Source of the DNA: Prevotella communis
GTDB taxonomy: Bacteria > Bacteroidota > Bacteroidia > Bacteroidales > Bacteroidaceae
Assembly (NCBI RefSeq): GCF_022024115.1
Contig: NZ_CP091792.1
Location: 3,472,001-3,536,000, forward strand
Direction: 5' to 3'
DNA length: 64,000 nucleotides
The notes below the pieces were generated by a model. The model did not search any database and was not told where the DNA came from. It saw only the letters and a program-made list of their open reading frames with translations. Positions within the stretch are counted from its first letter, which is position 1; each line of letters opens with the position of its first letter. The position numbers and the translations under genes were made by a program. Positions 9,137-18,682 of this stretch are shown in pieces.

Positions 9137-10915
9137 ATGAAACTAAAGTATCTATTGGCAACTGTGGTGATGATTTGTACCACACTTGCATCATGTTCGG
9201 ACTCTGACGAGAGTAATGAATCTAAAAAGGTCGATATCACGGCCACAGAAGTAACAAACCTTACCCCTGATTTTATTGGAACAATTAGCGGCATTGAGCA
9301 GGGAGAGAAGTTCAACCCTGGCGACTCCATCACCCTGACGCTGACGCCTGGAGAAATCCTTATGGGAGAATTTGCCGACTATCACATGGAGCATATCCAC
9401 GTGCATGTGGGCGACAAGGTGTATATGCCCGAGTATCCGGCTGGCGCTGAAGGAAATGTGCAGCAGGTTACGCTGAAAGTGCCCGTCCCCAGCAAACCTT
9501 TCGCTGTGGTGGTAGCTTACGCCGTACAGCAGAAACTGGCAGCCGATGGTCATACACTCTTACTTGAGAATCAGGAAGAGGGCATCGAACTGTTTGGCGT
9601 CAGTGCAGAAAAGAAATACACATACTTCGACTGCTACCTTCGCACGCCAGAGGCCTACACCATTGACAAGGTGGAATATAAAATGGGCGACAGCGACTGG
9701 CAGGATCTGAGCGCCACAGAAGGATGCCATTTTGAGCGCTCAACAGTCAACAATGTCTATAAAGTGACTGTGCGCCCAAACTATCAGAATGTAACAGCCG
9801 ACGTGACGCTGCGCATCAACGGCACACAACATAAGCGCTGCAAGATAACATGGAAGAACACTGAGTTTATCAATACCGAGGTGCCTGAGGGCTACGAGCC
9901 CAACAATCTTCCTGAAAGCGCTATTGGTGGCGATAAGGTGGTAGCGTCTTTCTATACCAAGGATGACTACTATCTGGCAGGCGCCACGACCAACATCGAT
10001 GGCGTTGTTCCTGAATGCAAGAGTCGGGCCTACGTGGTATTCACCATGCCTGAGCAGGACGTGGAGATAACACTCGACTTCAAGGAGAAAATCGCTGTAG
10101 AAAGTGAACTGGGTGCACATATCAAGAATGCCCAGGTTTATACTGACAAGGATATCTATTATGGTGTTCCCACGGAGAAGGCCATCCCAGGTGAATATGT
10201 CTATCTGTTTGCCAATGCTGACAACGGCTTCAAGCCTTCGGTTGCCATCAACAACAAGGGTGAGAGAGCTCCTTTCGTGATTTATGGTGAGGGACTGGAT
10301 CGTTACGGCTATTATGCTCAGGTTCATGTGCCTGAAGATGCCAGCAAGCTGACCATTAAGGCAGAAGCAGTAGCAGCCCACCGCGCAGACGGCGCCAACA
10401 TCGTTTTCGAGGGAGGACACTACTACACTGCTGGCGAAACCGTACACTTCAGCGTGGCTGTGCCATCAGGAAAGAAAATCAAGTCAGTAAGTGCAGCTGA
10501 TTCCAAGGGAAACAACGTCCCTGTCACGATGGACGGTGCTTACGGCAGTTTCACGATGCCCGATGCCAACGTAACGGTTTCTGCCACTTTTGAAGATGTG
10601 AATAGCGGCGCGAACGTCACCATCAAGGCTTTCTATGATGACGAGGAGTATCGCGTAACCTCACAGAGTCAGGCTTATTATGGTGCCATCGACAGCGAGG
10701 GTATTCAGGTGGCTACAGGAACCACGCTCTATATCAGCGTATCAGATGATTATGGCGAAGCTTTCTGGGTAGGCGTGAAAATAGGCGACAGCATTCAGTA
10801 TTTCGAAGCTCAGGAAGATGAAGAAAGTGGTGAATACACTTTCGGACGCAGTTTCGAGTTTAATGCCAACGCCGTGATCAAGGTTGGCCCCACAAAGAAT
10901 GCAGTGACATTCTGA
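9137..10915 (+). CDS. Large surface lipoprotein with InlB-B-like repeats
   Basis: 592 residues from the Met that begins a clean lipoprotein signal (KLKYLLATVVMICTTLASC). Immunoglobulin-like beta-rich domains follow in series. Segments such as YVVFTMPEQDVEITLDF and GSFTMPDANVTVSATFED are the hallmark ends of divergent InlB B-repeat (bacterial repeat) domains, at about residues 285-315 and 455-480. No enzyme motif is visible. A surface adhesin or structural role is likely but is inference. It is monocistronic, with its own promoter and a strong terminator. Confidence 0.65.
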   Translation: MKLKYLLATVVMICTTLASCSDSDESNESKKVDITATEVTNLTPDFIGTISGIEQGEKFNPGDSITLTLTPGEILMGEFADYHMEHIHVHVGDKVYMPEYPAGAEGNVQQVTLKVPVPSKPFAVVVAYAVQQKLAADGHTLLLENQEEGIELFGVSAEKKYTYFDCYLRTPEAYTIDKVEYKMGDSDWQDLSATEGCHFERSTVNNVYKVTVRPNYQNVTADVTLRINGTQHKRCKITWKNTEFINTEVPEGYEPNNLPESAIGGDKVVASFYTKDDYYLAGATTNIDGVVPECKSRAYVVFTMPEQDVEITLDFKEKIAVESELGAHIKNAQVYTDKDIYYGVPTEKAIPGEYVYLFANADNGFKPSVAINNKGERAPFVIYGEGLDRYGYYAQVHVPEDASKLTIKAEAVAAHRADGANIVFEGGHYYTAGETVHFSVAVPSGKKIKSVSAADSKGNNVPVTMDGAYGSFTMPDANVTVSATFEDVNSGANVTIKAFYDDEEYRVTSQSQAYYGAIDSEGIQVATGTTLYISVSDDYGEAFWVGVKIGDSIQYFEAQEDEESGEYTFGRSFEFNANAVIKVGPTKNAVTF

Positions 10916-10922
10916 AAAATAC

Positions 10923-10957
10923 AAGTGGCCTGTTTAGAGCTCCTAAACAGGCCACTT
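10923..10957. terminator. Terminator between convergent genes
   Basis: AAGTGGCCTGTTTAG (10923-10937) pairs perfectly with CTAAACAGGCCACTT (10943-10957), loop AGCTC. The outer 11 bases of each arm are identical to the terminator at 5045-5080. Confidence 0.85.
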
Positions 10958-10969
10958 ATTTCAAATTAA

Positions 10970-11257
10970 TTATGCATAAGCTTCTTCTTCCTGATGTACC
11001 ACCTGCAGTATTGGTGCATCAAGAGCCTGTTCAATTGCAACAAGCGTATCAATCGTAAAGTTATGAGTGCCTCGCATCCACTTACTTATTTCTGCTTCTT
11101 TCTTACCCAACTGCAGCGCCAAATCCTTCTGCTTTAATCCCTTAGCAGTAAGAATTTCGTGGATGCGGTCAACTATCTGAAATGATAGTTCCACCCGTTC
11201 TCTTACCTCCGGATTAACTTGTTTACGTCTTGCGTCTAAAATACTACTCCTTTTCAT
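10970..11257 (-). CDS. XRE-family helix-turn-helix regulator
   Basis: 95 residues. A lambda-repressor-like HTH spans residues ~30-82 (LTAKGLKQKDLALQLGKKEAEISKWMRGTHNFTIDTL), preceded by a helix with a QIVDRIHEI segment. The layout resembles HigA-type antitoxins, but no toxin frame is visible immediately upstream or downstream, so it is either an orphan antitoxin or a stand-alone regulator. Its promoter is flanked by two short inverted repeats that could be autoregulatory operators. Confidence 0.7.
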   Translation of the reverse strand: MKRSSILDARRKQVNPEVRERVELSFQIVDRIHEILTAKGLKQKDLALQLGKKEAEISKWMRGTHNFTIDTLVAIEQALDAPILQVVHQEEEAYA

Positions 11258-11303
11258 TCTCTTCTACTAACTCTATTTTTTAATGTTGTTGCGATGTCAT
11301 TTC

Positions 11304-11378
11304 TTAACTTTTAAGTTATTCTGCCGCAAAGATAAGAAGTATTTTCGAAAACGCCAAATAATTAACTTAAAAATTAAG
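11304..11378 (-). promoter_or_regulatory. Promoter and candidate operators of the XRE gene
   Basis: Leftward TATCTTTGC (11326-11334) is flanked by AACTT-TT-AAGTT (11306-11317) and CTTAA-AAA-TTAAG (11366-11378). Both dyads share a TTAACTT sequence. This is a plausible XRE autoregulatory arrangement. Confidence 0.5.
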
Positions 11379-11587
11379 AATCAGGACACAAAATTAGTGA
11401 GATGTCTGTAGGGACAAATACTGTTTTAAATACCAAATAAAAACAAATTCTTTTTCATATGCATATTAATAGAAAATGCCACGGGGACAGTCCTGTCATC
11501 ACGTTCTTTCCTCGGCATGGTGATTAATCTTTAATATATCCTATATAACGGAGAGAAGAGGCGTTTGCTATATGTCCCGCTAATCAT
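11379..11587. other. Intergenic region without a recognisable gene
   Basis: AT-rich. The only structure I see is a short hairpin GACAG-TC-CTGTC near 11489-11500 and an ATGCC/GGCAT pair around it. It separates the XRE gene from the toxin operon. Confidence 0.4.
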
Positions 11588-12268
11588 TTAGTCAAAAAAT
11601 AACCTGGACATTTTCTTTTTGATATAATTTGGACATTTATCGTACGGAAGAATTCGTTTTTTGTAAATATATCCAACATACACACCATCTTCTTCAGAGT
11701 AAACTCTATACCAATCACTACCAAAGATTGGTGTGTATAAAAAGACTTCATTCGTTAGCAACTTAGACGTTATTCGAGATTTTATAGATGGTTTCTCTCT
11801 AACATAGGTAAAGCCATCAGGGTCATTAATAACTGCAGGCAATACCATTTTTTCGTCTTCATATATAAGATGCTGTCCTTTGCTGTCATAGATGCAATTA
11901 ATATCATGGTATTTGAAACTGCGAGGCGGTTCTATTGACACCATAAAATATAGAGCCCTGTCACCTAAATGAAGTTCTACAACGGAATCTAAGGGATTTC
12001 CATAACTAAATACACGAGCATTTGTGATTGCTGTAAAAATAATGCTATCATTCTTGCCCTGATATAGTTGCTCAACAGGATAAGTGCAAGTTCCGAGTTC
12101 TATGGTTTTCAACTGTCTCGTCTCTATACAATTATAGAGATCATATAAACAGTCTTTACAAGATTGTTGCGCATATGCAGGAAAAAAGTAAAAAAATACC
12201 ATAAGGAAAGAAATAAAATTACAGAACTTTCCCTGATTTATCAATTTGAACAAATAATCATACAACAT
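11588..12268 (-). CDS. Exported SH3-like protein, candidate immunity protein of the RHS toxin
   Basis: 226 residues. The N-terminus has a hydrophobic stretch (FISFLMVFFYFFPAYAQ), a likely signal peptide cut after AYA. A Cys-containing segment and a beta-rich middle follow. Residues ~145-215 look like a bacterial SH3 fold (TYVREKPSIKSRITSKLL, then SDWYRVYSEEDGVYVGYIYKK). It begins 21 bp after the stop of the 2130-residue RHS gene on the same strand and is AT-rich, both typical of immunity genes. An exported immunity protein would suit a toxin acting on periplasmic peptidoglycan. The immunity role is inferred from position; the SH3 fold is read by eye. Confidence 0.55.
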   Translation of the reverse strand: MLYDYLFKLINQGKFCNFISFLMVFFYFFPAYAQQSCKDCLYDLYNCIETRQLKTIELGTCTYPVEQLYQGKNDSIIFTAITNARVFSYGNPLDSVVELHLGDRALYFMVSIEPPRSFKYHDINCIYDSKGQHLIYEDEKMVLPAVINDPDGFTYVREKPSIKSRITSKLLTNEVFLYTPIFGSDWYRVYSEEDGVYVGYIYKKRILPYDKCPNYIKKKMSRLFFD

Positions 12269-12289
12269 AGCACATATATTTAGGTCTAA

Positions 12290-15200
12290 TTACTTGACGA
12301 TAATCTGAACATGGAGTTTAATTGTTAATCCTTTCTTAAGAGAATTACGAATAAGATCTCTAGCTTTAATCAATTGAGCCTTATCTGCTTGTAATCCGAT
12401 ACATCCATTTGTTCCATCCGATCTAGCCGGATGTATTCTTATATATTTTCGATCTTTCCCAGCACGATCATCATAAAAAGGGTCTGGATCAAGATTGGCA
12501 GTAAAGCCAATACCATTGCTTGTGAACCTCACTTCATTCCTATCACGGATTGAAATTACATTCCAATCACCATCAGGAATCGTATAGCTTTTTTGATTGC
12601 CGGCTCCGCTTACTGCTTGACACGAGAAAACCTGTTTGTCACCATAAAACATCGAATAAGTTCCTTTTGACCTATATTGGTTGACAAGTGTTCCAATATA
12701 TTCGATTCTTGTAACTAGTCGTTGATTACCAGTTACGACTATTTCCGGCAACAGGTTTACAAACTCCCCATGTTCATTTTGATCATTTTCAGATAGAGAC
12801 TCATCATGCTGACAATGATTCAGCACTGCAATCTGCATTCCCTGGAGCGCACCTTGTAAGAAATCTCCACCTGTGGCCCAAGCAGCAATGCCACCTGCGG
12901 CAGAAGCCAAGGGAACCATAAGCCTATTGTCCACATTTAATGCCTGGCATCCAGATCCGATACCAGAGGAAATCGCTCCGGCCATAAAACCACTTTCAAA
13001 CGACTCTCCATTCAATATACTGATAATACCGCTTGAAACGCCATGAGCACCAGCTCTCAACAGCTCATGTCCAAAATTGCCTGTTGGTCCAAAGGCTTGT
13101 CCTATTCCGTATGAGAAGGCAGATGATAAAAAACTAATCCCTGCTGCTTTCCAAGGATTCTCACCATTACCCCAAGCTGTCAGAGCACTAGTATACATGC
13201 CATAGGCAACGCCAAGGAGTACCACATCATCTATTCCGAACAGTTCTCCACTCGGATCCGTATACTTCAACGGATTATTCAGACAGTAGCTGTAGCGATT
13301 GTAGCTCTGACTGTTTTCGGGTAGCTGCACATAGTTGTCAGGACTGAAGAAGCGACCGAGGATGGGGTCATACAGACGTCCGTTCATATTGATGATACCA
13401 AACTCATTGAGCATCTCATGTCCTGTGTAACCACGATGCAGCCCTATCTCATTAAGCGTCACAGTCTGCTGTCCCCATGCATCATAAGAGGCATCGAAGA
13501 CTTTCTCGCAGTCACTATTGACTACCGACAGGATGCTGCCAAGGTTATCCGTGAAAGCCAGATAGGGCTTGAATTCGTCGTTCTCCTTTATGACGATTGC
13601 ACCGCCATCCAGATAGTAGTATTCACGGGTAATACCGTTCTCCGTAATCTTCTCGTAGTTGCCCGCATAGACGGTGGTCCGTTCCTCTTGTCCGTCTGTT
13701 GTCATTGCGCTATACCAGCGCTCCATGTCCGGACCATAGACGAAATCCATACGTCTGCCTGTTCCATCGTCCTCAATCGTCTGAATTTTTCCCAAGTCAT
13801 TGAACGAGGTGAAGAGGGCATCCGAGGGAATCAGCCCATCCGTATTATCCACCGACTTGACGGCATGCGGCTTTGAGCTCACACTATAGTTGTAGTTGCC
13901 AACGCCTGTCTTGGAGAGGATATTTCCGTTGGAGGCATAGGAGAGATGCATCACCTCTGTCAGATCACCAATCTCAGAAACTGACTGGGCTGTGCTGGTA
14001 TTTACTGAGACAAGCCTATCCAGATTATCGTATTCAAATACCTCTACATTTTTTCCTTTGCGCTGGCGGGCAAGGAGATTACCTGTTATTGAGTCGTAGC
14101 TGACATTATGCGAATCCATGACGATTCCCAGTCTGGGATATGGGCGAACAATTCCTAAACTATTCTGTGCCATCAGCGAAGCGCCATTCTCATCTTTAGG
14201 GTTATAAGGGATAATTATCACTGTGGGATTTGGCCCTTTTACAAGCGTAACAGACTCCTCATATCCGTTCTCATCTTTTAACCTTTCAATAGAATTCCAT
14301 TTGTAAAAGCCCGTCTCCGTGAAAAGGCCTGTGTACGATTTTAGATTATATATAATCTCACCATCTGCCGTAGTCTGCTTCTTAAAGCCATAGTCATCGT
14401 ATTCATATGTAACTTCCAAGCCACCCGGATAAGTCATTTTATCCAAACGGTTCCTCTCATCATAGTGATAGGTGAACTCATAGCTGCCCTTGCCTGCGAT
14501 GTTTCTAATTTCTTTTAGAGGACGGCCGTATCTGTCAAAGTCCTTATACTCCACAGAATTACCTCCCATCGTTTTCTTTGTCAGGCGCAAAGCTTCGTTT
14601 CCTGAAGTGCCATAAGTATATCTGATGGTATCTCCACCTATCTGCACCTTCGACAGGCGTCCCAGGCCGTCATAGGTATTGATGGTCTCTACGCCTCTGG
14701 CGTCCTTCTGTTTCAAAAGCCTGCCATCGGCGGCATAGTCATATGTAGTCGTTCCTGCATCTGGGTCTTTAAATGAAATCTGGTTTCCGGCTTCGTCGTA
14801 TTCCATCCTGGATAGTGAAACACTACCGCCACCAACCCTGTCAGGTTTCCCATTGGAGTTGTATACATAGATAACCTGATTGCCTCCCTCATCAATAGCT
14901 GTTGTTACATTACCCCATGCATCTGTTATCCGGGTTGTGCTGCGGTCACCTGTTGTCTTGGTAACCGTACGATTGTCGTAGCTATATGTCGTCTCTTTGC
15001 CAGAACTGAGTTTTTCAGTCTTCAGGCGTCCCTGTTCATCATAGGCAAAGGACTTCCATAAAGACAACAGTCCATCTGTATTCGTCACCTTCTTGACCTG
15101 TCCTTTGTCGTTGTATTCTGTGGTCTTGGAAATAAGTACATTCTTTGGTCCGAAGGTCTGCTGCAGAACCTCATGGCCTGCATTGTCATACCAAGTCAGT

Positions 15201-18200
15201 ACCCAGGGGGCCTCAGACTTCTGTTCAAGAGTATAGTATCTTTTGTCGTCGCTATTACCCCAGCCAATAGTACTGGTGGTTTTGGTGCCATCTGGCGACT
15301 CTGAAGATGTCTGGCGTCCCCAGTTGTCGTAGGTATATTTGGTTGTCAGGACATTTGAACGATCCGTGACGTCGCTTTCAGTCTTCATATGTCCCCATAT
15401 ATCATAGGTGTATTCGTTGACAGCAGCTGAAGGAGTCTGATATCTCTTGGTGATAAATCGTCCACTGGAATCATAGCTATAATAAAACTTGATATTTTTT
15501 AGTCCTTTACCCGTGGTAGCAGATGAAAGACAATTACCATAGACATCATAAGTTGATTTCGTCACAAGTTTCAATGGTGTTTCATAATTTTTGATTTCAG
15601 TCAAGACATCCCCCTTGTTGTTATAAGCATATCTGGTCTTAGTAACATAAGGTGAGGAATCGTCCGAATGCTTCTGTTCCATCGTCACAAGATCGGGAAT
15701 CCATCTGCCTGATTTGTTCAGAAAATTGGAGTAGGTAACCTTCTTGTACATTTCACTACCGTCATTCTCCACCGTCTGGTCTAAAACTACGCCCTTCTCC
15801 GTGTCATAGTGGGTGGTCGTAGCTACAGTATTATCATACATGTCCGTTGTCAGACTATAGGATTCGTAGGCGAAATAGGTGTTCCCCACATTTTCCACAG
15901 TAGTCTGAGAAAGGACTGTGGTAGTCATATCTCCGATAGATGTTGTTACCTTGGTTTCTGTAGGAATCCATCTGGTCTGATCATAGTTAGTTACTGAAGA
16001 CGTCTTACTTTCGCCAGTAGTCATATTGGTAACCGTGGATTCAGAGAAACCCAACATACCCGCACCAGTCAGCTGAATCTTAAAGTCCTTGTAGGAATAC
16101 TCCTTAGTCTGGCCACCTGCCACCCCATTTGAAGATGTCACGCTCTTAACTACTGAGATAGGCAAGGTATAGGTGCTGACTGGATATGTATTCGTACTAC
16201 CATCTGAAGGGCGTGTTCTCGTATAAACCTCTGGATTTGTAGCAAGGGAATAGGTGACTTCCGTTGTATTACCCATCCCATCGGTAATCTTCGCTATCTT
16301 GCCTGATTGTGTCATGTCAGGCCAGCTCTTGTATATATTGAGTTTGTCCTCAGTGAAAGTATCGTCTGTGCTCGTCAGGTCATTACCATAGTTGGCAAGC
16401 TCAGCATAGCCGTCTCCATCGAAATCACCCGTAAAGATATGACGTTCTGAGGCATCAAATTCCCTTTTATTATTCTCAAGACTTCTTGAAAGACGTAAAG
16501 TAGTTCCATCAGAGTAGAGCCAACGGATATGTGTTGTGATATATTTATCTGGCAGTCCTATGTGCTCTAACTCTTCATATTCCGCCTTACTTACAGTTAC
16601 GTCAGATCTACCGTCATGATCAATGTCCCATACCTGGATGGAATAGGCATTGTTGTCCAATTCAGTTCCCTCGTCGATAAAACCCAGTTCATCCGATTTT
16701 GTGAATGCAAAAGTTCCGTCGCCATTGTTGTGGGCAACCCAAAGATAACTCTCACCAGTCGTATTATATACAAAGTCTGTCAGTCCGTCACCGTCGAAGT
16801 CGCCTTGCTCAACACGCCAGCGGTTACGCAGGTCTGTTCCTGTCTTTGAATTGGACTCCGTATATTTCAGAGAGGTATCATTACCACCATTATTGAAGTA
16901 TATTTTATAGCCCCCATCATACAATAGGATAATATCGGTAAGACCGTCATTGTTATAGTCGGCACAGAATAGTTTCTTAGGATCCTTGGGGATGTCTATT
17001 GTAAATTCCTGCTTCATAAAACCACTATTCTGTTTCACTATAAAGGCTGGATAACTGCCATCCTTCTTGCTTTTCTCAACACAAATCAGGTCATTACGAC
17101 CATCTCCGTCCGTATCGAAAGAAGTAACCAAGGGTGTCTCCTTTGCCGCCTTCAGGTCTGTGTATATCAATTTAGGCTCTCGTATTCCCTTCATGAAATC
17201 ACGACCGGATATAATCCAGAAATGCACCTGCCAGTAATTGCTATTAGTCTGGTTGAAAAAGGGAAAGACCAAGTCGTTATAGCCATCGCCTTCAATATCT
17301 ATTGCAAATGTGCCACCCATGATATTATTGACATTGCCAACTGAATATGAAGACGGCAATTCCATTACATCTGGAGCCAGATAAGTAATAATACCCGATG
17401 GATAAACCTTGCTTAGACTAATTGATACAAACGCATTTCTGGCACTGCTATGCCTCAACTGAGAGTCAATCCATGAAATCCTGACAATATCACTGATACC
17501 ATCACCATTTATATCTATAGCAAAGAAAGATTTGTCTTTTTCATTATTCACCTCGTAGCGTCTCGTGACAACATCTATCTGGGAACTACTTATAGTCGCT
17601 AATGGCAAATAATTCCACGCAAATTGTACTGGAGTGAGACTCTCTCCTGCTCCATTCTGTTCTTGGATACTAACCAATCGTGTATACTTAATCAAGCTCT
17701 GATCAGAGGTATTGTCATACGTCAGCAGGTATTTTCTCCAAATGGAGTCATTACAAGATGTCGTAATTGAAGAAACATACTTGTCTATCTTACCTTTCTG
17801 GTTCTCTATGTAGAAAACGTCGCGATTGGATTCCAGGTCTTTGTAATCAAGGACAATCTTGTTTATGATGCCTCGACTCTTAACACTGTTCAATCCATAC
17901 GTAACAGTACTCAGGTAGTTATAGAGGTTTCCCTTGATATAATCGTATGTCATATAGTTGCCGTAGACATCCTCAACCCTGTTGACATGCCAGGAGGCGA
18001 TACGTGGCTTATTGTCTTTATTCCGATAACTGATAAGGGAAGTTGAACTGTTTCCATACTGATATGTCTTTCCGTCTGCCGTCTTCACCTCAAACCATGT
18101 GTTTGCCGTATTGTCGTTGTAGGCGCCGTGTGCAATCACCTTCGTGTAAGGATCGCCTTCAAGGCAATACTCGGCGCCTTCCTGGCAAGAGCTACCAGAC

Positions 18201-18682
18201 AGAAGAACAAGTCGCTTTCCATCCAAATAAAGGTTATCTTCTGCAGTATAGGTTACACCACTTACTTCATTGTTATGAAACAGGGTCTTTCCTCCTCTTG
18301 TTATGGACGAGATACCTGTAATGGTAAAACCATAGCCCGCCATTCCGTAACCTGCGCTCTGACTATTGTACATCAGGGCTATCTGTGGGTTAAGGCTTCC
18401 ACCATTAGGGCATTCAATGGGCAATTGGTATTGTGCGGCACCTGTTCCGTTAACCGTTAGTTCTCCCGCAGGGCTGCCAACGGCATAATTGTTTTCTACT
18501 GTAGGAATGTCAGGATGTTCAGGGTCTACGGTTGGCGGGGTTGAAAATTTTTCGAAGGGATCAATTCTGTGACCGATTGGTCCAACTGGCAAACCGGAAA
18601 TTCCTGTCTGAGAATAGCTGACAGAAGAAAAAGCTAATAATATTGATATAACAAAAATGGTATGGCGTATAGATGTCTTCAT
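12290..18682 (-). CDS. SpvB/FG-GAP/RHS polymorphic toxin with C-terminal L,D-transpeptidase-like domain
   Basis: 2130 residues. A signal peptide ends near SVSYSQ. Residues ~50-300 resemble the SpvB/TcB N-terminus (GSPAGELTVNGTGAA, GYGMAGYGFTITGISSITR). Seven FG-GAP-type DxDGDG repeats lie at about 390-760. YD repeats run from ~1000 to 1740. The RHS core (LYDPILGRFFSPDNY to YTDPSG) is at ~1765-1812. A Gly/Ala-rich hydrophobic linker spans 1813-1970. Residues ~1986-2130 form a variable C-terminal domain with His2084 and Cys2094 (IHPARSDGTNGCIGL), the His-Cys pattern of YkuD and DUF2778 L,D-transpeptidase-like enzymes; Tlde1 effectors use this chemistry against peptidoglycan. Its ATG overlaps the stop of the upstream partner by 4 bp. 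The toxin assignment is strong by architecture; the substrate is inferred. Confidence 0.8.
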   Translation of the reverse strand: MKTSIRHTIFVISILLAFSSVSYSQTGISGLPVGPIGHRIDPFEKFSTPPTVDPEHPDIPTVENNYAVGSPAGELTVNGTGAAQYQLPIECPNGGSLNPQIALMYNSQSAGYGMAGYGFTITGISSITRGGKTLFHNNEVSGVTYTAEDNLYLDGKRLVLLSGSSCQEGAEYCLEGDPYTKVIAHGAYNDNTANTWFEVKTADGKTYQYGNSSTSLISYRNKDNKPRIASWHVNRVEDVYGNYMTYDYIKGNLYNYLSTVTYGLNSVKSRGIINKIVLDYKDLESNRDVFYIENQKGKIDKYVSSITTSCNDSIWRKYLLTYDNTSDQSLIKYTRLVSIQEQNGAGESLTPVQFAWNYLPLATISSSQIDVVTRRYEVNNEKDKSFFAIDINGDGISDIVRISWIDSQLRHSSARNAFVSISLSKVYPSGIITYLAPDVMELPSSYSVGNVNNIMGGTFAIDIEGDGYNDLVFPFFNQTNSNYWQVHFWIISGRDFMKGIREPKLIYTDLKAAKETPLVTSFDTDGDGRNDLICVEKSKKDGSYPAFIVKQNSGFMKQEFTIDIPKDPKKLFCADYNNDGLTDIILLYDGGYKIYFNNGGNDTSLKYTESNSKTGTDLRNRWRVEQGDFDGDGLTDFVYNTTGESYLWVAHNNGDGTFAFTKSDELGFIDEGTELDNNAYSIQVWDIDHDGRSDVTVSKAEYEELEHIGLPDKYITTHIRWLYSDGTTLRLSRSLENNKREFDASERHIFTGDFDGDGYAELANYGNDLTSTDDTFTEDKLNIYKSWPDMTQSGKIAKITDGMGNTTEVTYSLATNPEVYTRTRPSDGSTNTYPVSTYTLPISVVKSVTSSNGVAGGQTKEYSYKDFKIQLTGAGMLGFSESTVTNMTTGESKTSSVTNYDQTRWIPTETKVTTSIGDMTTTVLSQTTVENVGNTYFAYESYSLTTDMYDNTVATTTHYDTEKGVVLDQTVENDGSEMYKKVTYSNFLNKSGRWIPDLVTMEQKHSDDSSPYVTKTRYAYNNKGDVLTEIKNYETPLKLVTKSTYDVYGNCLSSATTGKGLKNIKFYYSYDSSGRFITKRYQTPSAAVNEYTYDIWGHMKTESDVTDRSNVLTTKYTYDNWGRQTSSESPDGTKTTSTIGWGNSDDKRYYTLEQKSEAPWVLTWYDNAGHEVLQQTFGPKNVLISKTTEYNDKGQVKKVTNTDGLLSLWKSFAYDEQGRLKTEKLSSGKETTYSYDNRTVTKTTGDRSTTRITDAWGNVTTAIDEGGNQVIYVYNSNGKPDRVGGGSVSLSRMEYDEAGNQISFKDPDAGTTTYDYAADGRLLKQKDARGVETINTYDGLGRLSKVQIGGDTIRYTYGTSGNEALRLTKKTMGGNSVEYKDFDRYGRPLKEIRNIAGKGSYEFTYHYDERNRLDKMTYPGGLEVTYEYDDYGFKKQTTADGEIIYNLKSYTGLFTETGFYKWNSIERLKDENGYEESVTLVKGPNPTVIIIPYNPKDENGASLMAQNSLGIVRPYPRLGIVMDSHNVSYDSITGNLLARQRKGKNVEVFEYDNLDRLVSVNTSTAQSVSEIGDLTEVMHLSYASNGNILSKTGVGNYNYSVSSKPHAVKSVDNTDGLIPSDALFTSFNDLGKIQTIEDDGTGRRMDFVYGPDMERWYSAMTTDGQEERTTVYAGNYEKITENGITREYYYLDGGAIVIKENDEFKPYLAFTDNLGSILSVVNSDCEKVFDASYDAWGQQTVTLNEIGLHRGYTGHEMLNEFGIINMNGRLYDPILGRFFSPDNYVQLPENSQSYNRYSYCLNNPLKYTDPSGELFGIDDVVLLGVAYGMYTSALTAWGNGENPWKAAGISFLSSAFSYGIGQAFGPTGNFGHELLRAGAHGVSSGIISILNGESFESGFMAGAISSGIGSGCQALNVDNRLMVPLASAAGGIAAWATGGDFLQGALQGMQIAVLNHCQHDESLSENDQNEHGEFVNLLPEIVVTGNQRLVTRIEYIGTLVNQYRSKGTYSMFYGDKQVFSCQAVSGAGNQKSYTIPDGDWNVISIRDRNEVRFTSNGIGFTANLDPDPFYDDRAGKDRKYIRIHPARSDGTNGCIGLQADKAQLIKARDLIRNSLKKGLTIKLHVQIIVK

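Noticed and set aside
12290..18682. Type VI secretion effector
   Set aside because: The RHS protein has a Sec signal peptide, no PAAR or VgrG link, and its operon partner has a T9SS sorting domain.
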